Source: Halolamina pelagica
GTDB lineage: Archaea > Halobacteriota > Halobacteria > Halobacteriales > Haloferacaceae
Direction: 5' to 3'
NCBI RefSeq assembly: GCF_900115675.1
Contig: NZ_FOXI01000005.1
Coordinates: 124,001 to 188,000 of the forward strand
Length of the DNA: 64,000 nucleotides
The position numbers and the translations under genes were made by a program. This document shows, in pieces, positions 32,073-40,877 of this stretch. A model generated the notes under the pieces. It made no database searches, was not told where the DNA came from, and saw only the letters and a program-made list of their open reading frames with translations. Numbering within the stretch: position 1 is the stretch's first letter; every line of letters begins with the position of its first letter.

Positions 32073-33353
32073 TTAGTCGTTCGGGACAGCCTCGGGCGAC
32101 CGGAGGGTCTCGGGGTCGCCGTCGAGCGTCGCGAGCACCATCGTCGCCGTCAACACGGCGAGCCCGGCACAGACCAGGTACTCGATCCGCATGCCGACCA
32201 CCGACGCGAACGGCAGCGCCACGAGCGGCCCGATCGTCGAGCCCAGGTCGCCGAACACGTTGTAGACGCCGCCGAGTTTCCCCACGTCGCCCCCGGGGGC
32301 GATATCGCCCAGGTACGCCATCAGTGGGGGCCCCGTACCGCCGACGCCGATCCCCACGAGCGCGACGCCGACGACCGTGGACTCGACGCTGGGCACGAGT
32401 GCGAGCAGCGCGAAGCCGCCGGCGAGCAGCCCCAGCGCCGGGATCACGGTGTAGGTCCGCGAGGACAGCGTATCCGAGAGTCGCCCGACCACGAGCGTCG
32501 TCACCGACATCGCGAGCACGGAGATCGCCATCACGATCCCGCTGACGCCCGTCGACGCCAGCGAGCCGAGCCCGATGTCGAACTCCCGGGTGTACAGCAC
32601 GACCGTCGAGAGCAGGATCCCGGCGTAGAGAAAGCGCACCGCGAGGTTTGTGGCCCCGATGCCCAGCACCCGGGCGTCGGCGCGGACGACCGCCGGGAGG
32701 TCCCGCAGCCGCGTCGTCGTCGACGCGCTGCCCTCGACGTTCGGCAGGACGACGAACGCGACGAACGCCGCGAACAGCCCCGCGACGCCCGCCGCGGCGA
32801 ACGCCTCGCTGTAGCCGTAGAGGTCGGTCAGGATCCCGCCGAGGATGAGGCCGGCGGGGAAGCCGAGGCTCTGGCCGCCGCGCATGTACCCCACCCACTT
32901 CCCGCGGTTCTCCGCGGTGGTGACGTGGGTGACGGTGGTGAACGCGCCGACGAACACGAACGCGGAGCCGACGCCCCACAGCGCCCGCGAGAGAAAGAAG
33001 ATCGCGGCGCTGGAGAGGGGGATCGCCCCCGGATCGAGCGCGACCACGTAGCCAAAGGGCACCAGCCCCTGCAGGACGAGGCCCACCAGCATCGGTCGCC
33101 GCGTGCCGAGGCGGTCGAGCACCTGCCCCGCCGGCGTGTTCAGCAGCAGCCGCGTGAACCGGTTGACCGAGAGGATCATTCCGACGACGAACGAGGAGAT
33201 GCCCAGCACCGTCCCCAGCGTCGGGAGGGTCGGGAACGCCACGCCGCCGCCGACGCCGCCGAAGAACACGCCGGCGATCACGGCGCCGACGACGACCGGG
33301 ACGCTCGGGTCCTCGTCGTCGATCGCGGGGCTCGAGAGGGTGGGGACCTGCAC
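32073..33353 (-). CDS. major facilitator superfamily transporter
   Basis: 426 aa from a GTG at 33353, about 12 membrane helices. The MFS loop 2-3 signature appears as NTPAGQVLDRLGTRRPMLVG and recurs in weaker form at VVGRLSDTLSSRTYTVI after helix 8, as expected for two six-helix halves. Substrate unknown. Starts 8 nt after the end of an amidohydrolase gene, so the pair may import or export a related compound. Confidence 0.88.
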   Translation of the reverse strand: MQVPTLSSPAIDDEDPSVPVVVGAVIAGVFFGGVGGGVAFPTLPTLGTVLGISSFVVGMILSVNRFTRLLLNTPAGQVLDRLGTRRPMLVGLVLQGLVPFGYVVALDPGAIPLSSAAIFFLSRALWGVGSAFVFVGAFTTVTHVTTAENRGKWVGYMRGGQSLGFPAGLILGGILTDLYGYSEAFAAAGVAGLFAAFVAFVVLPNVEGSASTTTRLRDLPAVVRADARVLGIGATNLAVRFLYAGILLSTVVLYTREFDIGLGSLASTGVSGIVMAISVLAMSVTTLVVGRLSDTLSSRTYTVIPALGLLAGGFALLALVPSVESTVVGVALVGIGVGGTGPPLMAYLGDIAPGGDVGKLGGVYNVFGDLGSTIGPLVALPFASVVGMRIEYLVCAGLAVLTATMVLATLDGDPETLRSPEAVPND

Positions 33354-33361
33354 GGTCGGCG

Positions 33362-34552
33362 CTACCAGGCGTACTCCTCGCGCGGATCGACCGCGTCGGC
33401 ACCGCGGTCGAACACGTGCTCGCCGTCGACGAACACGTGCTGGGTCCGGCTGTCGACCCGCCAGAACTCGCCGTCCCAGACCGCCACGTCGGCGTCGGTG
33501 CCGGGTTCGAGCGTGCCGACCCGGTCCTCGATCCCGAGGATCTCGGCGGCGTTAGTCGTCACGGCGTCGAGGGCGGCCTCCTTCGGGAACCCCTCACGCA
33601 CCGCGAGCCCCACGCACACGTCGAGGTGCTGCTGGGGCAGGATCGGGGCGTCGGTCTGGATCGCGACCTTCACGCCGGCGTCGTGGAGGATTCCCGGCGT
33701 CTCGAAGGTGATGTTCCGGAGCTCGTACTTCGTCGCCGAGGAGATCGACGGGCCGACGACCGCGGGCACGTCGCGCTCGACGAACTCCTCGGCCATCACG
33801 TGGCCCTCGGTCGCGTGTTCGATCGAGAGGTCGTCGATGCCGAACTCGTCGGCGATCCGGAACACAGTCCGGATGTCGTCGGCGCGGTGGGCGTGGACTC
33901 GGAGCGGGAGCTCGCCCGTGAGCACGCGGGAGAGGTTCTCCATCCCGAGGTCGCGCTCGAACTCGTCGTCCTCGTCGGCGCTCTCCTTCCGGTCGAGGTA
34001 GTCCTCGGCCTCCATGAACTGCTCGCGGAGCGTGGCGGCGACGCCCGGCCGGGTCGAGGGCTGGCGCCCCTCGCGCTCGCCGTGGAAGCGCTTGGGGTTC
34101 TCGCCCATCGCGGCCTTCATCCCGTCCTCCGTGATCAGCATCTCGTCGGCCCGGTCGCCGTAGGTCTTCATCGAGACGATCACGCCGCCGATGACGTTGC
34201 CGGAGCCCATCCGGCTGGAGACGCTGGTGACGCCGTTCTGGAAGGCGTGTTTGAGCTCCTCGTCGCGCGGGTGGAACCCGTCGAGCGCGTTGACGTGGGG
34301 CGTCGTCGCCGACGTGCCCTCGTTGAAGTCGCCGTCCTCGGGTTCGCCCCACTCGGCCATGCCGGCGTGGGAGTGGGCGTCGACGAGGCCCGGCGTGACG
34401 TGGGCGCCGTCCACGTCGATCTCCTCGGCCCCGGCAGGCACGTCGACGGCGTAGCCGACGTCGACGATCTTCCCGTCCTCGATCAGGACGTCGCCCTCGA
34501 CTGTTCCGCGTTCGGTCTGGGTGTGTACGATCCCGTTCCGGATGGCTCGCAT
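33362..34552 (-). CDS. amidohydrolase related to imidazolonepropionase
   Basis: 396 aa from the ATG at 34552; an in-frame extension to 34648 is not conserved-looking. Composite-domain metal hydrolase: HVTPGLVDAHSHAGMAEWG gives the two N-terminal metal His, PLRVHAHRADD the third, LSIEHATEGH the fourth, and AIQTDAPILPQQHL the catalytic Asp. The N- and C-terminal beta sandwich is shown by EGDVLIEDGKIVDVG and DADVAVWDGEF. It would cleave a cyclic amide or related bond; substrate unknown. Likely co-transcribed with the following MFS gene. Confidence 0.87.
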   Translation of the reverse strand: MRAIRNGIVHTQTERGTVEGDVLIEDGKIVDVGYAVDVPAGAEEIDVDGAHVTPGLVDAHSHAGMAEWGEPEDGDFNEGTSATTPHVNALDGFHPRDEELKHAFQNGVTSVSSRMGSGNVIGGVIVSMKTYGDRADEMLITEDGMKAAMGENPKRFHGEREGRQPSTRPGVAATLREQFMEAEDYLDRKESADEDDEFERDLGMENLSRVLTGELPLRVHAHRADDIRTVFRIADEFGIDDLSIEHATEGHVMAEEFVERDVPAVVGPSISSATKYELRNITFETPGILHDAGVKVAIQTDAPILPQQHLDVCVGLAVREGFPKEAALDAVTTNAAEILGIEDRVGTLEPGTDADVAVWDGEFWRVDSRTQHVFVDGEHVFDRGADAVDPREEYAW

Positions 34553-34639
34553 ACTCGCAACTCGCTGCGTGGGGTCAAATGATTTCGGTTCGAAGCAACG
34601 GGTGAACGCGGCAGTCCGTTCGGCCCCGTGGGACGGGTT

Positions 34640-34930
34640 CACAACCACGGAGTAGAATTAAGTGCCACCGCGTCAGAGGAACTGACAGGACGAACGATGC
34701 GCCTCCCGACATCCCTCCCGATGCTCACAGGGCTCAATAGCTCTGAGCTCGGGTCTACCGGAGCGGACCGGTTCGGGTACGTCGGGATTATCGCCATCGT
34801 ACGCCCGCAGGTTCGGTCCGGTCGGCTCGCAGCGTGAATCGGTTCACGGCGGCCCGGTCGGTGCGAACCTGCACTCTCCTGGAGCCGTCTGTTCACGTTG
34901 TGGGCCAACTCCCACGGGAGCTGGTCCCCC
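34640..34930 (+). other. structured intergenic region with a long imperfect hairpin
   Basis: The gene-free interval 34553-34961 is 409 bp. A TATA-like GAATTAAG lies at 34656-34663. Downstream comes a chain of stems: GTCAG/CTGAC near 34669-34683, GTACG/CGTAC near 34778-34803, then one 66-nt hairpin 34807-34872 of about 27 pairs. Its arms are GCAGGTTCG/CGAACCTGC, CCGGTCGG pairing with itself, TCGC/GCGG and CGTGAA/TTCACG around loop TCGG. A final GGGCCA/TGGTCCC stem lies near 34899-34928. Only weak frames exist (46 aa from 34697, and one opposite). It may be an RNA gene or the leader of the gene at 34962. Confidence 0.45.
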
Positions 34931-34961
34931 CAGCACGTTCGAGTCGTGGTGGGAGCGTGCG

Positions 34962-35270
34962 ATGAGCACCAAAAGCTCCGACGGGTCGGCGGTTCGCCGC
35001 CACCCCGTCGGCGTGGACTGTACAGTCAGCGTCCCGCGCAACGCCGCCGGCGACCTCGAGACCGGCGTCCGCGACCGCCTCGGCGGCGCCGACGGCGTCG
35101 ACGCGGTTGAGGAGGTCGACCTCCGGGGCATCCGGCCCGGCCTGAACGACCTGACGGTCACCGTCTCGGCCTCGCTGGTCGTCGACGACGGCGCCGAGAC
35201 GGCCGCGCGGCTGGAGGACCGATTCGGCGTCAGCGAGGTGGAGGTGGAGTTACGCACGGGGCCGCCCTAG
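34962..35270 (+). CDS. hypothetical small alpha/beta protein
   Basis: 102 aa. After a polar start, the pattern is strand (HPVGVDCTVSVP), helix (AAGDLETGVRDRLGG), strand (VDAVEEVDLRGI), strand (LNDLTVTVSASLVV), helix (GAETAARLEDRFG) and strand (VSEVEVELR). This beta-alpha-beta-beta-alpha-beta order resembles a ferredoxin-like fold. Family not recognised. Downstream of a strongly structured interval that may be its leader. Confidence 0.6.
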   Translation: MSTKSSDGSAVRRHPVGVDCTVSVPRNAAGDLETGVRDRLGGADGVDAVEEVDLRGIRPGLNDLTVTVSASLVVDDGAETAARLEDRFGVSEVEVELRTGPP

Positions 35271-35276
35271 CCAGTC

Positions 35277-35418
35277 ACGGCTCGCGACCAGCCAGCGACG
35301 CCATGTCGCTGGCACGGAACTGATGCCGTGACTGTGCGTAGCCAACTACGGTGCGTGACCAGCTAGCGACGCCATGTCGCTGGCACGGAACTGATGCCGT
35401 CGCTGTGCGAAGCCGAAC
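35277..35418 (+). repeat. 71-bp tandem duplication with conserved hairpins
   Basis: Two adjacent copies (35277-35347 and 35348-35418) agree at 61 of 71 positions, with a 36-nt identical core. Each core folds as CAGCGAC-GCCAT-GTCGCTG; the one difference in the arms (C to T at 35364) changes a C-G pair to U-G and keeps the stem in RNA. A second small stem ACGG/CCGT encloses AACTGATG. The surrounding interval 35271-35588 (318 bp) has no convincing gene. Confidence 0.75.
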
Positions 35419-35558
35419 AGGTCGACCGACCGGCGCGCGCCGTCGGCACCGGTCCCCGCTGTCGCGGGCCCGACGACCAGGCAGATCGCGATTCGGGCTC
35501 GATCCCTCCATCACTACACCCTTCGACCACCCAGCGGCGCCGCCGGGGAAGGGCAAGG

Positions 35559-35566
35559 TAGTTACC
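35559..35566 (+). promoter_or_regulatory. TATA box of pus10
   Basis: TAGTTACC lies about 26 nt upstream of the ATG at 35589, fitting a leaderless pus10-rnhB transcript that begins after the tandem repeat. Confidence 0.45.
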
Positions 35567-35588
35567 CGTTCCGCCCCCGACTCCAGCC

Positions 35589-36872
35589 ATGAGCGTACTG
35601 GAGGACGCCCGCGCCGTGCTCGCGATCGACGGGGTCTGCGACGCCTGTCTGGGCCGCGTCTTCGCCGACCGGAGCCACGGCCTCACCAACCGCGAACGGG
35701 GCCGGGCGCTGCGGACCGTCGTCGGACTCGAGGACGACGAGGCGCCGGACTACGTCGACCCGGCGGACTGCTGGGTCTGCGAGGGCCGCTGTGGCGAGTT
35801 CGACGAGTGGGCCGAGCGTGCCGCCGCCGCGGTCGGGGACGTGGAGTTCGAGAGCTACCAGGTCGGCACTCGCCCGCCCGCGCTGATCGAGGAGAACGAG
35901 CGCATGCTCCGGGAGGACGCGGGGCTCGACGCCGACGCCGGCGAGCGGTTCAAGAGCGAGTTCAACCGGGAGGTCGGCAAGCGCGTCGGCCGGCTCACCG
36001 ACGCCGAGGTCGACTTCGAGCGCCCGAACGTGCAGTTCCTGCTCGACCTCGCGGCGGACACCGTCGAGGCGCAGGTCAACTCCGCGTTCGTCTACGGCCG
36101 CTACCGGAAGCTGGAACGGGGCATCCCGCAGACGAAGTGGCCCTGTTCGGCCTGCAACGGTAGCGGGCGACAGGGTCGGGAGCCCTGCGAGGAGTGTGAC
36201 GGTTCGGGCTATCGCTACCCCGAGAGCGTCGAACAGCTCACCGCGCCGGTCGTCGAGGACGTGATGGACGGCATCGGGGCGACGTTCCACGGCGCCGGGC
36301 GCGAGGACGTCGACGCCCGGATGCTCGGCACCGGTCGGCCGTTCGTGATCGAGATCGAGGAGCCCCATCGCCGAACCGTCGACGCCGACCGCCTGCAGGA
36401 GGACATCAACGCCTTCGCCGACGGCAAGGTCGAGGTCGAGGGGCTCCGCCTCGCGACCCACGGCATGGTCGAGCGCGTGAAGCGCCACGACGCCGCCAAG
36501 CGTTACCGCGCGCAGGTCGCCTTCGACGGGGACGTGGACGCCGAAGCGTTCGCCGCGGCGCTCGAGGAACTCGACGGTGCGACGATCGAACAGGAGACGC
36601 CCAACCGCGTCGATCACCGCCGGGCGAGCAAGGTCCGAACCCGCAAGGTGTACGACATCGAGGGCGAGCTCGAGGACGCCCGCACCGCGACCGTCGAGAT
36701 CCACGGCGAGGGCGGCCTCTACATCAAGGAACTCGTCTCGAGCGACGAGGGCCGCACGACGCCATCGCTCGCCGGGCTGCTGGGCGTCGACGCCGAGGTG
36801 ACGGCCCTGGACGTGCTCGCGGTCGAGGGCGAGTCGGAACCGTTCGAGAACGCGTCGTACTTCCGGGACTGA
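35589..36872 (+). CDS. pus10: tRNA pseudouridine synthase Pus10
   Basis: 427 aa. Makes pseudouridine 54/55 in the tRNA T loop in archaea, in place of TruB. N-terminal zinc-binding and THUMP-like part: CDACLGRVF and CWVCEGRC, later CSACNGSG...CEECDGSGYRYP. The catalytic domain has GREDVDARMLGTGRPFVIE with the active-site Asp, and the C-terminal part contains LYIKELVSSDEGRTTPSLAGLL. The stop overlaps the rnhB ATG as TGATG. Confidence 0.96.
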   Translation: MSVLEDARAVLAIDGVCDACLGRVFADRSHGLTNRERGRALRTVVGLEDDEAPDYVDPADCWVCEGRCGEFDEWAERAAAAVGDVEFESYQVGTRPPALIEENERMLREDAGLDADAGERFKSEFNREVGKRVGRLTDAEVDFERPNVQFLLDLAADTVEAQVNSAFVYGRYRKLERGIPQTKWPCSACNGSGRQGREPCEECDGSGYRYPESVEQLTAPVVEDVMDGIGATFHGAGREDVDARMLGTGRPFVIEIEEPHRRTVDADRLQEDINAFADGKVEVEGLRLATHGMVERVKRHDAAKRYRAQVAFDGDVDAEAFAAALEELDGATIEQETPNRVDHRRASKVRTRKVYDIEGELEDARTATVEIHGEGGLYIKELVSSDEGRTTPSLAGLLGVDAEVTALDVLAVEGESEPFENASYFRD

Positions 36873-37522
36873 TGGTCGTCGGCGCCGACGAGGCGGGGAA
36901 GGGGCCGGCGCTGGGGCCGATGGTCGCCGGCGCGGTCAGGGCCGCCCCCGCCGACCTCCCCGCCGGCCTCGACGACTCGAAGCAGCTCTCGGCCGCGCGC
37001 CGGGAGGAACTGGCCGCCGACCTCCGCGAGCACCCCGAAATCTCGGTCGCGACCGCCGTCGTCCCCTCCGAGCGTATCGACGCCCCCGAGACCGACATGA
37101 ACACGCTCGGCGTCGCCGCGCAGGCCGAGGCCGTCGCCGCGGTCGCGGTCCCGGGCGACGATGTAGTCGCCGACGCCGCCGACACCGACGAAGCACGGTT
37201 CGGCCGGCGGCTCACAGATGCGATTGCGGAGTCCGGACTCGAGGTCGCCGTCACTGCCGAACACGGCGCCGACGAGACCCACGCGATCGTCTCGGCGGCG
37301 AGCGTCATCGCCAAGGTCGAGCGCGACCGCCGGATGGCCGAGATCGACGCCGAGTACGACCGTGAGGTCGGAAGCGGCTACCCCTCGGACCCGACGACGA
37401 CGGAGTTTCTGGCGGCCTACGTCGACGAGCACGGGGAACTCCCCGACTGCGCGCGGGCGACGTGGGCGACGTGCGAGGACGCGCTCGCGAGCGCGGAGCA
37501 GTCCGGACTGAGCGACTTCTAG
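36872..37522 (+). CDS. rnhB: ribonuclease HII
   Basis: 216 aa. Cuts RNA of RNA-DNA hybrids, including single misincorporated ribonucleotides. The opening VVGADEAGKGPALGPMV has the catalytic Asp-Glu and the Gly-rich ribonucleotide-reading motif; DDSKQLSAARREEL and SAASVIAKVERDRRM complete the acidic set. Begins inside the pus10 stop (TGATG). Its own stop shares CTAG (37519-37522) with the convergent ogt gene. Confidence 0.96.
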   Translation: MVVGADEAGKGPALGPMVAGAVRAAPADLPAGLDDSKQLSAARREELAADLREHPEISVATAVVPSERIDAPETDMNTLGVAAQAEAVAAVAVPGDDVVADAADTDEARFGRRLTDAIAESGLEVAVTAEHGADETHAIVSAASVIAKVERDRRMAEIDAEYDREVGSGYPSDPTTTEFLAAYVDEHGELPDCARATWATCEDALASAEQSGLSDF

Positions 37523-37920
37523 AACCGGTCCAGGCCCTCGCCGCGCTCGAACGCCAGCAATCGGCGCTTCGCGTCGACGCCGCCCGCCGCCGAGAAGCCG
37601 CCGCGACCGTCGGCGCCGACGACGCGGTGACACGGGACGACGATCGGGAGCGGGTTCGCGCCGCAGGCCTGCCCGACGGCCACGGCGCCGGCGTCGAGGT
37701 CGGTGGCGAGTTCGCCGTACGTCCGGGTCTCGCCGTAGGGGATCCCGTTCATCGCCCGCATCACGTCGCCGAGGTGGCTCTCGGGGTAGTCGACGCCGAG
37801 GTCGAACGCCTCCCGCTCGCCGGCCGCGTACTCCTCGATCTGGCGGCGGAGTTCGGCCCCGCTCTCGGCGACGAGACTGGCGTCGAGGTCGTAGGCGTCG
37901 CCGCGAACACGGATCCGCAT
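37519..37920 (-). CDS. ogt: methylated-DNA--protein-cysteine methyltransferase
   Basis: 133 aa from the ATG at 37920; a longer frame to 38076 runs into the next gene and is rejected. Suicide repair protein that moves alkyl groups from O6-alkylguanine to its active-site cysteine in VVPCHRVVG. The DNA-recognition helix region is IPYGETRTYGELA, followed by VGQACGANPLPI. The N-terminal domain is short, as often in archaea. TATA candidate ACTTTTTGC about 27 nt upstream. Confidence 0.94.
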   Translation of the reverse strand: MRIRVRGDAYDLDASLVAESGAELRRQIEEYAAGEREAFDLGVDYPESHLGDVMRAMNGIPYGETRTYGELATDLDAGAVAVGQACGANPLPIVVPCHRVVGADGRGGFSAAGGVDAKRRLLAFERGEGLDRF

Positions 37921-37963
37921 CTGCTGAGAGGAGCGTTCCCGCGGGCAAAAAGTCCGCGCCCGA

Positions 37964-38227
37964 TCACCGGAACGGCGGGAGCCCCCACGCGTACGCGCCG
38001 AGCGCGAGCAGGGCGCCGACACACGCGAAGAGCACGACGAGGAGCGGCACGTCCAATACCAGCAACACGCCGGCAAGTGCCGGGAGCGCGAAGAAACCCA
38101 GCAGCAGGCCGCCGCCGATCTGGCTCAGCGCACGGACTCCGCCGCGGATCTCCTCGCGGACCGCTCGCCGGATCGCCCGCTCCGTCTCGGGGTCGACGTC
38201 GTCGCTATCGTCGGCGCTGGAGGGCAT
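37964..38227 (-). CDS. small two-helix membrane protein
   Basis: 87 aa. Acidic N-terminus, then an amphipathic segment (ETERAIRRAVREEIRGGVRAL), then two hydrophobic helices at about 37-60 and 62-82 (LLLGFFALPALAGVLLVLD, PLLVVLFACVGALLALGAYAW). Family not recognised. Same strand and just downstream of secD (41 nt), so it may be part of the secFD transcript. Confidence 0.65.
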   Translation of the reverse strand: MPSSADDSDDVDPETERAIRRAVREEIRGGVRALSQIGGGLLLGFFALPALAGVLLVLDVPLLVVLFACVGALLALGAYAWGLPPFR

Positions 38228-38268
38228 GCGCAGAGGTTCGCGCGAACGTGAGAAAAGCGTTCGGCCGC

Positions 38269-39870
38269 TCAGTGCTTCCCGGTCAGCAGCGAGCGCAGGA
38301 TGTCGCCGTAGGCCGGACGGGTGACCAGCACCCCGACGAGCACCCCGAGGATGGTGAAGATCGCGAACCCGCGGAGCTGGCCGAGCGAGAGCACCGCCAG
38401 CGGCGACAGCGCGACGATCGTCGTCGCCGCCGCGGCGCCGATGACCCAGAACGCCTTGCGGAAGCGGCTCTGGAACACGCGCTGGCTGGTCACCTCGCCC
38501 TCGCTCATCACCTCGTCGGCGATGATGATCAGGTCGTCAACCCCGGTCCCGATCGCGGCCACGAAGCCGGCGATCACCGAGAGGTCGATCGGGTAGCCGA
38601 TCGCCGCGGCGGCGCCCATCAGGATCACGACCTCCGAGAGCGCGGTGACGATCATCGGCCCCGCGACCTCGACGCGTTGGTAGCGGGCGAACACCACGCC
38701 GCTCACCGCGAGCACCGCGGCGATCCCCGCGATCAGCGAGTCGGTCTTGAACCGGTCCGACTGCGAGGGGTCGACGTAGAGCATCGAGTTCTGGTTCAGG
38801 TCGAGCTCGGTCGGGAGCGCGCCGGCGCGGAGGTTGATCGCGACCTCCTGGGCCGTCGAGAGGTTGCCGGTCGTCAGCCGGAACTGCGGGTCGTCGGCCC
38901 ACTCACCGGTGCGCATCGGCTCGGCGAGCCCCTCGTCGACGGCGAAGGAGTTCAGCACCTGGCCGTCCTGGACGAGCAGGATGCAGGGTTCGGTACTGTT
39001 GGGGCTCTGCTCGTAACTGCACTCCGTACCGCCCTCCTGTGCCAGTCCGGTGTCGACGAAGCGCTGCTGGACGTCCTCGGCACTGTCGTCGGCGACGACG
39101 ACGCCGACCTCGGCGCCCTGGCCGCCCTGAATCTGCTGGGCGTTACCGACCTGCCGGAGGTCGTCGGAGTCCATCACGGTGGTCCGGACGTACGTACCGT
39201 TCTCGTTCTGGTGGTACGCCTGGATCAGCACCTGGCCGCGGGACTCGATCAGGTCACGGACCGCGGTCTGGTTGGCGTTGGGCACCTCGACGACGATCAC
39301 GTCGCCGCCGACCACCCGGACGGTCCCGCCGGAGAGCCCGGCCTCGTTGACCTTCTGCCTGAGGACGGTGACCGCGGTCTGCTGGGTGATCCCCGAGACG
39401 CGGTTGTACGTGTTGTCGGCCTCGTAGCCCGCCTCGTTCAGCGCGGCGTCGAGCTGCGCCGCCGTGACGTTGGCGGTCCGTACCTCGACGACAGTCGTCT
39501 GCTGGGTGGTGTCACCGTACTCGCCGGGGAAGCGGACGGCGACGTCCTGGGCGCTCGCGTTCTCGAGCCCGGCCGCGACTCCTTGGCGTATCGTCGCCCG
39601 TTCCGTCCCCTCCGGGATGTCGACGCCCGTGGCGTGGACGCCGACCAGCGGCGCCTGGATCCGGGTGCCGCCGGAGAGCTCGAGGCCGAACTGCAGGTTG
39701 GTCACGCCGGTGTCCGCCGCGCTCCCGTTCGCCGTCGACCCCGGCGTGTCGGTGCTCGGCGCCAGCGTCGGCGAGAACAGCGCGAACACGCTCGCGAGCA
39801 CGATCAGGACCAGCAGCACGACCCGCCAGTTCTCCTTGATGCTGGCCCACGTCCCGCCTTCGTCGGCCAT
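38269..39870 (-). CDS. secD: protein-export membrane protein SecD
   Basis: 533 aa from the ATG at 39870, which overlaps the secF stop as TAATG. RND-type secretion factor: helix 1 at about 14-36, then FGLELSGGTRIQ (the D1 signature), a large external P1 domain (about 60-300), and five C-terminal helices with GTGVDDLIIIADE in helix 4. With SecF it uses the ion gradient to help pull exported chains through SecY. Haloarchaea export mostly by Tat, so SecDF serves the remaining Sec substrates and membrane proteins. Confidence 0.96.
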   Translation of the reverse strand: MADEGGTWASIKENWRVVLLVLIVLASVFALFSPTLAPSTDTPGSTANGSAADTGVTNLQFGLELSGGTRIQAPLVGVHATGVDIPEGTERATIRQGVAAGLENASAQDVAVRFPGEYGDTTQQTTVVEVRTANVTAAQLDAALNEAGYEADNTYNRVSGITQQTAVTVLRQKVNEAGLSGGTVRVVGGDVIVVEVPNANQTAVRDLIESRGQVLIQAYHQNENGTYVRTTVMDSDDLRQVGNAQQIQGGQGAEVGVVVADDSAEDVQQRFVDTGLAQEGGTECSYEQSPNSTEPCILLVQDGQVLNSFAVDEGLAEPMRTGEWADDPQFRLTTGNLSTAQEVAINLRAGALPTELDLNQNSMLYVDPSQSDRFKTDSLIAGIAAVLAVSGVVFARYQRVEVAGPMIVTALSEVVILMGAAAAIGYPIDLSVIAGFVAAIGTGVDDLIIIADEVMSEGEVTSQRVFQSRFRKAFWVIGAAAATTIVALSPLAVLSLGQLRGFAIFTILGVLVGVLVTRPAYGDILRSLLTGKH

Positions 39871-40748
39871 TATCGGTTCACCCCCTCGAACTTCCACCAG
39901 CGGAGCAGCGACATGTTGAGCATGTAGGTGTTCAGCAGGTCGGTCGTGAGGCCGAACACGAGGATCAGCCCGATCGAGGAGAGCAAGCCGATCCCGAAGG
40001 CGGTCGCGACGACGGTCATCACGACCATCGCGGCGATGGAGGTCAGCGTCATCGTGATCCCGGTCTCCATCGCCCGGTAGGCGGACTCGTAGAAGCTCCC
40101 CTGCCGGCGGAGCACGTGGTTGTTGAGCAGGATGTCGGAGTCGACCGAGTACCCGATGATCATCAGCAACGCGGCGACCGAACCGAGCGTGAGCTGGATG
40201 CCGAGGACGTTCATCAGCGCCAGCGGCACCACCACGTCAGAGAACGCCGACACCACGACGGCGATGCTCGGGACGAACGTCCGGAACATCGCGAAGACGA
40301 GCACGCTCATCCCGGCGAAGGCAATGGCGACGCCGCCGATGGCCTGGATTTGTGCCTCGCTCCCGAAACTGGGCGAGGTGGAGTCGATGGACTCAACACC
40401 GAAGCCGGCGTTCTCGGCCTGGGTCTCCAACTGTTCGCTGTTCGCCCCCGTCCCGAAGCTGACGATGTAGACGTCGCTCCCGGCGACCGGCTGGACGCCC
40501 GCCGGCTCGGCCGTGAACGCCTGCTGAATCCGCTGTTGGGGGTTCTCCCCGTCGATCTGGAGTCGCATCTCGGTTCCCCCGGTGAACTCCATGCCGAGAT
40601 CGACCGGCGCGCCGGTCGTGAGCCAGACGCCGCCGACGATCAGGAGGGCCACCGCCAGCACCGCGAGCGGAACCGCGACCAGCTGTCGGTTCGAGTACTC
40701 GGTGTAGTCCACCTCCGGGAGCCCGAAGGGGAGGTCCACGCCGGGCAC
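39870..40748 (-). CDS. secF: protein-export membrane protein SecF
   Basis: 292 aa from a GTG at 40748. Helix 1 (about 25-45) is followed by VDLGMEFTGGTEMRL, the SecF/SecD signature, a small external domain, and a five-helix bundle containing LLMIIGYSVDSDILLNNHVLR with the conserved acidic residues and LTTDLLNTYML. The order secF then secD on the same strand is reversed relative to E. coli and usual in haloarchaea. TATA candidate GGCTTATTC lies at 40804-40812 on this strand. Confidence 0.96.
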   Translation of the reverse strand: MPGVDLPFGLPEVDYTEYSNRQLVAVPLAVLAVALLIVGGVWLTTGAPVDLGMEFTGGTEMRLQIDGENPQQRIQQAFTAEPAGVQPVAGSDVYIVSFGTGANSEQLETQAENAGFGVESIDSTSPSFGSEAQIQAIGGVAIAFAGMSVLVFAMFRTFVPSIAVVVSAFSDVVVPLALMNVLGIQLTLGSVAALLMIIGYSVDSDILLNNHVLRRQGSFYESAYRAMETGITMTLTSIAAMVVMTVVATAFGIGLLSSIGLILVFGLTTDLLNTYMLNMSLLRWWKFEGVNR

Positions 40749-40877
40749 TCACCTCACCTCCCGGACGAACTGATTCATACCGCCGAGTTCCCCTCGCGTC
40801 CCGAATAAGCCTTCTCTTACCGTTCGCGCCCGGGCGCCGACGTGGCACGGAGCCAACGTTGATACGTCGCGCGGTCC

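Noticed and set aside
34639-34908. Frames of 46 aa (plus, ATG 34697) and up to 89 aa (minus) in the structured interval
   Set aside because: Neither has a well-spaced TATA box or a recognisable domain, and both overlap the long hairpin. RNA structure explains the sequence better.
35275-35556. Minus-strand 93-codon frame across the 71-bp tandem repeat
   Set aside because: Its C-terminal half simply translates the repeat twice in different frames; no domain and no promoter.
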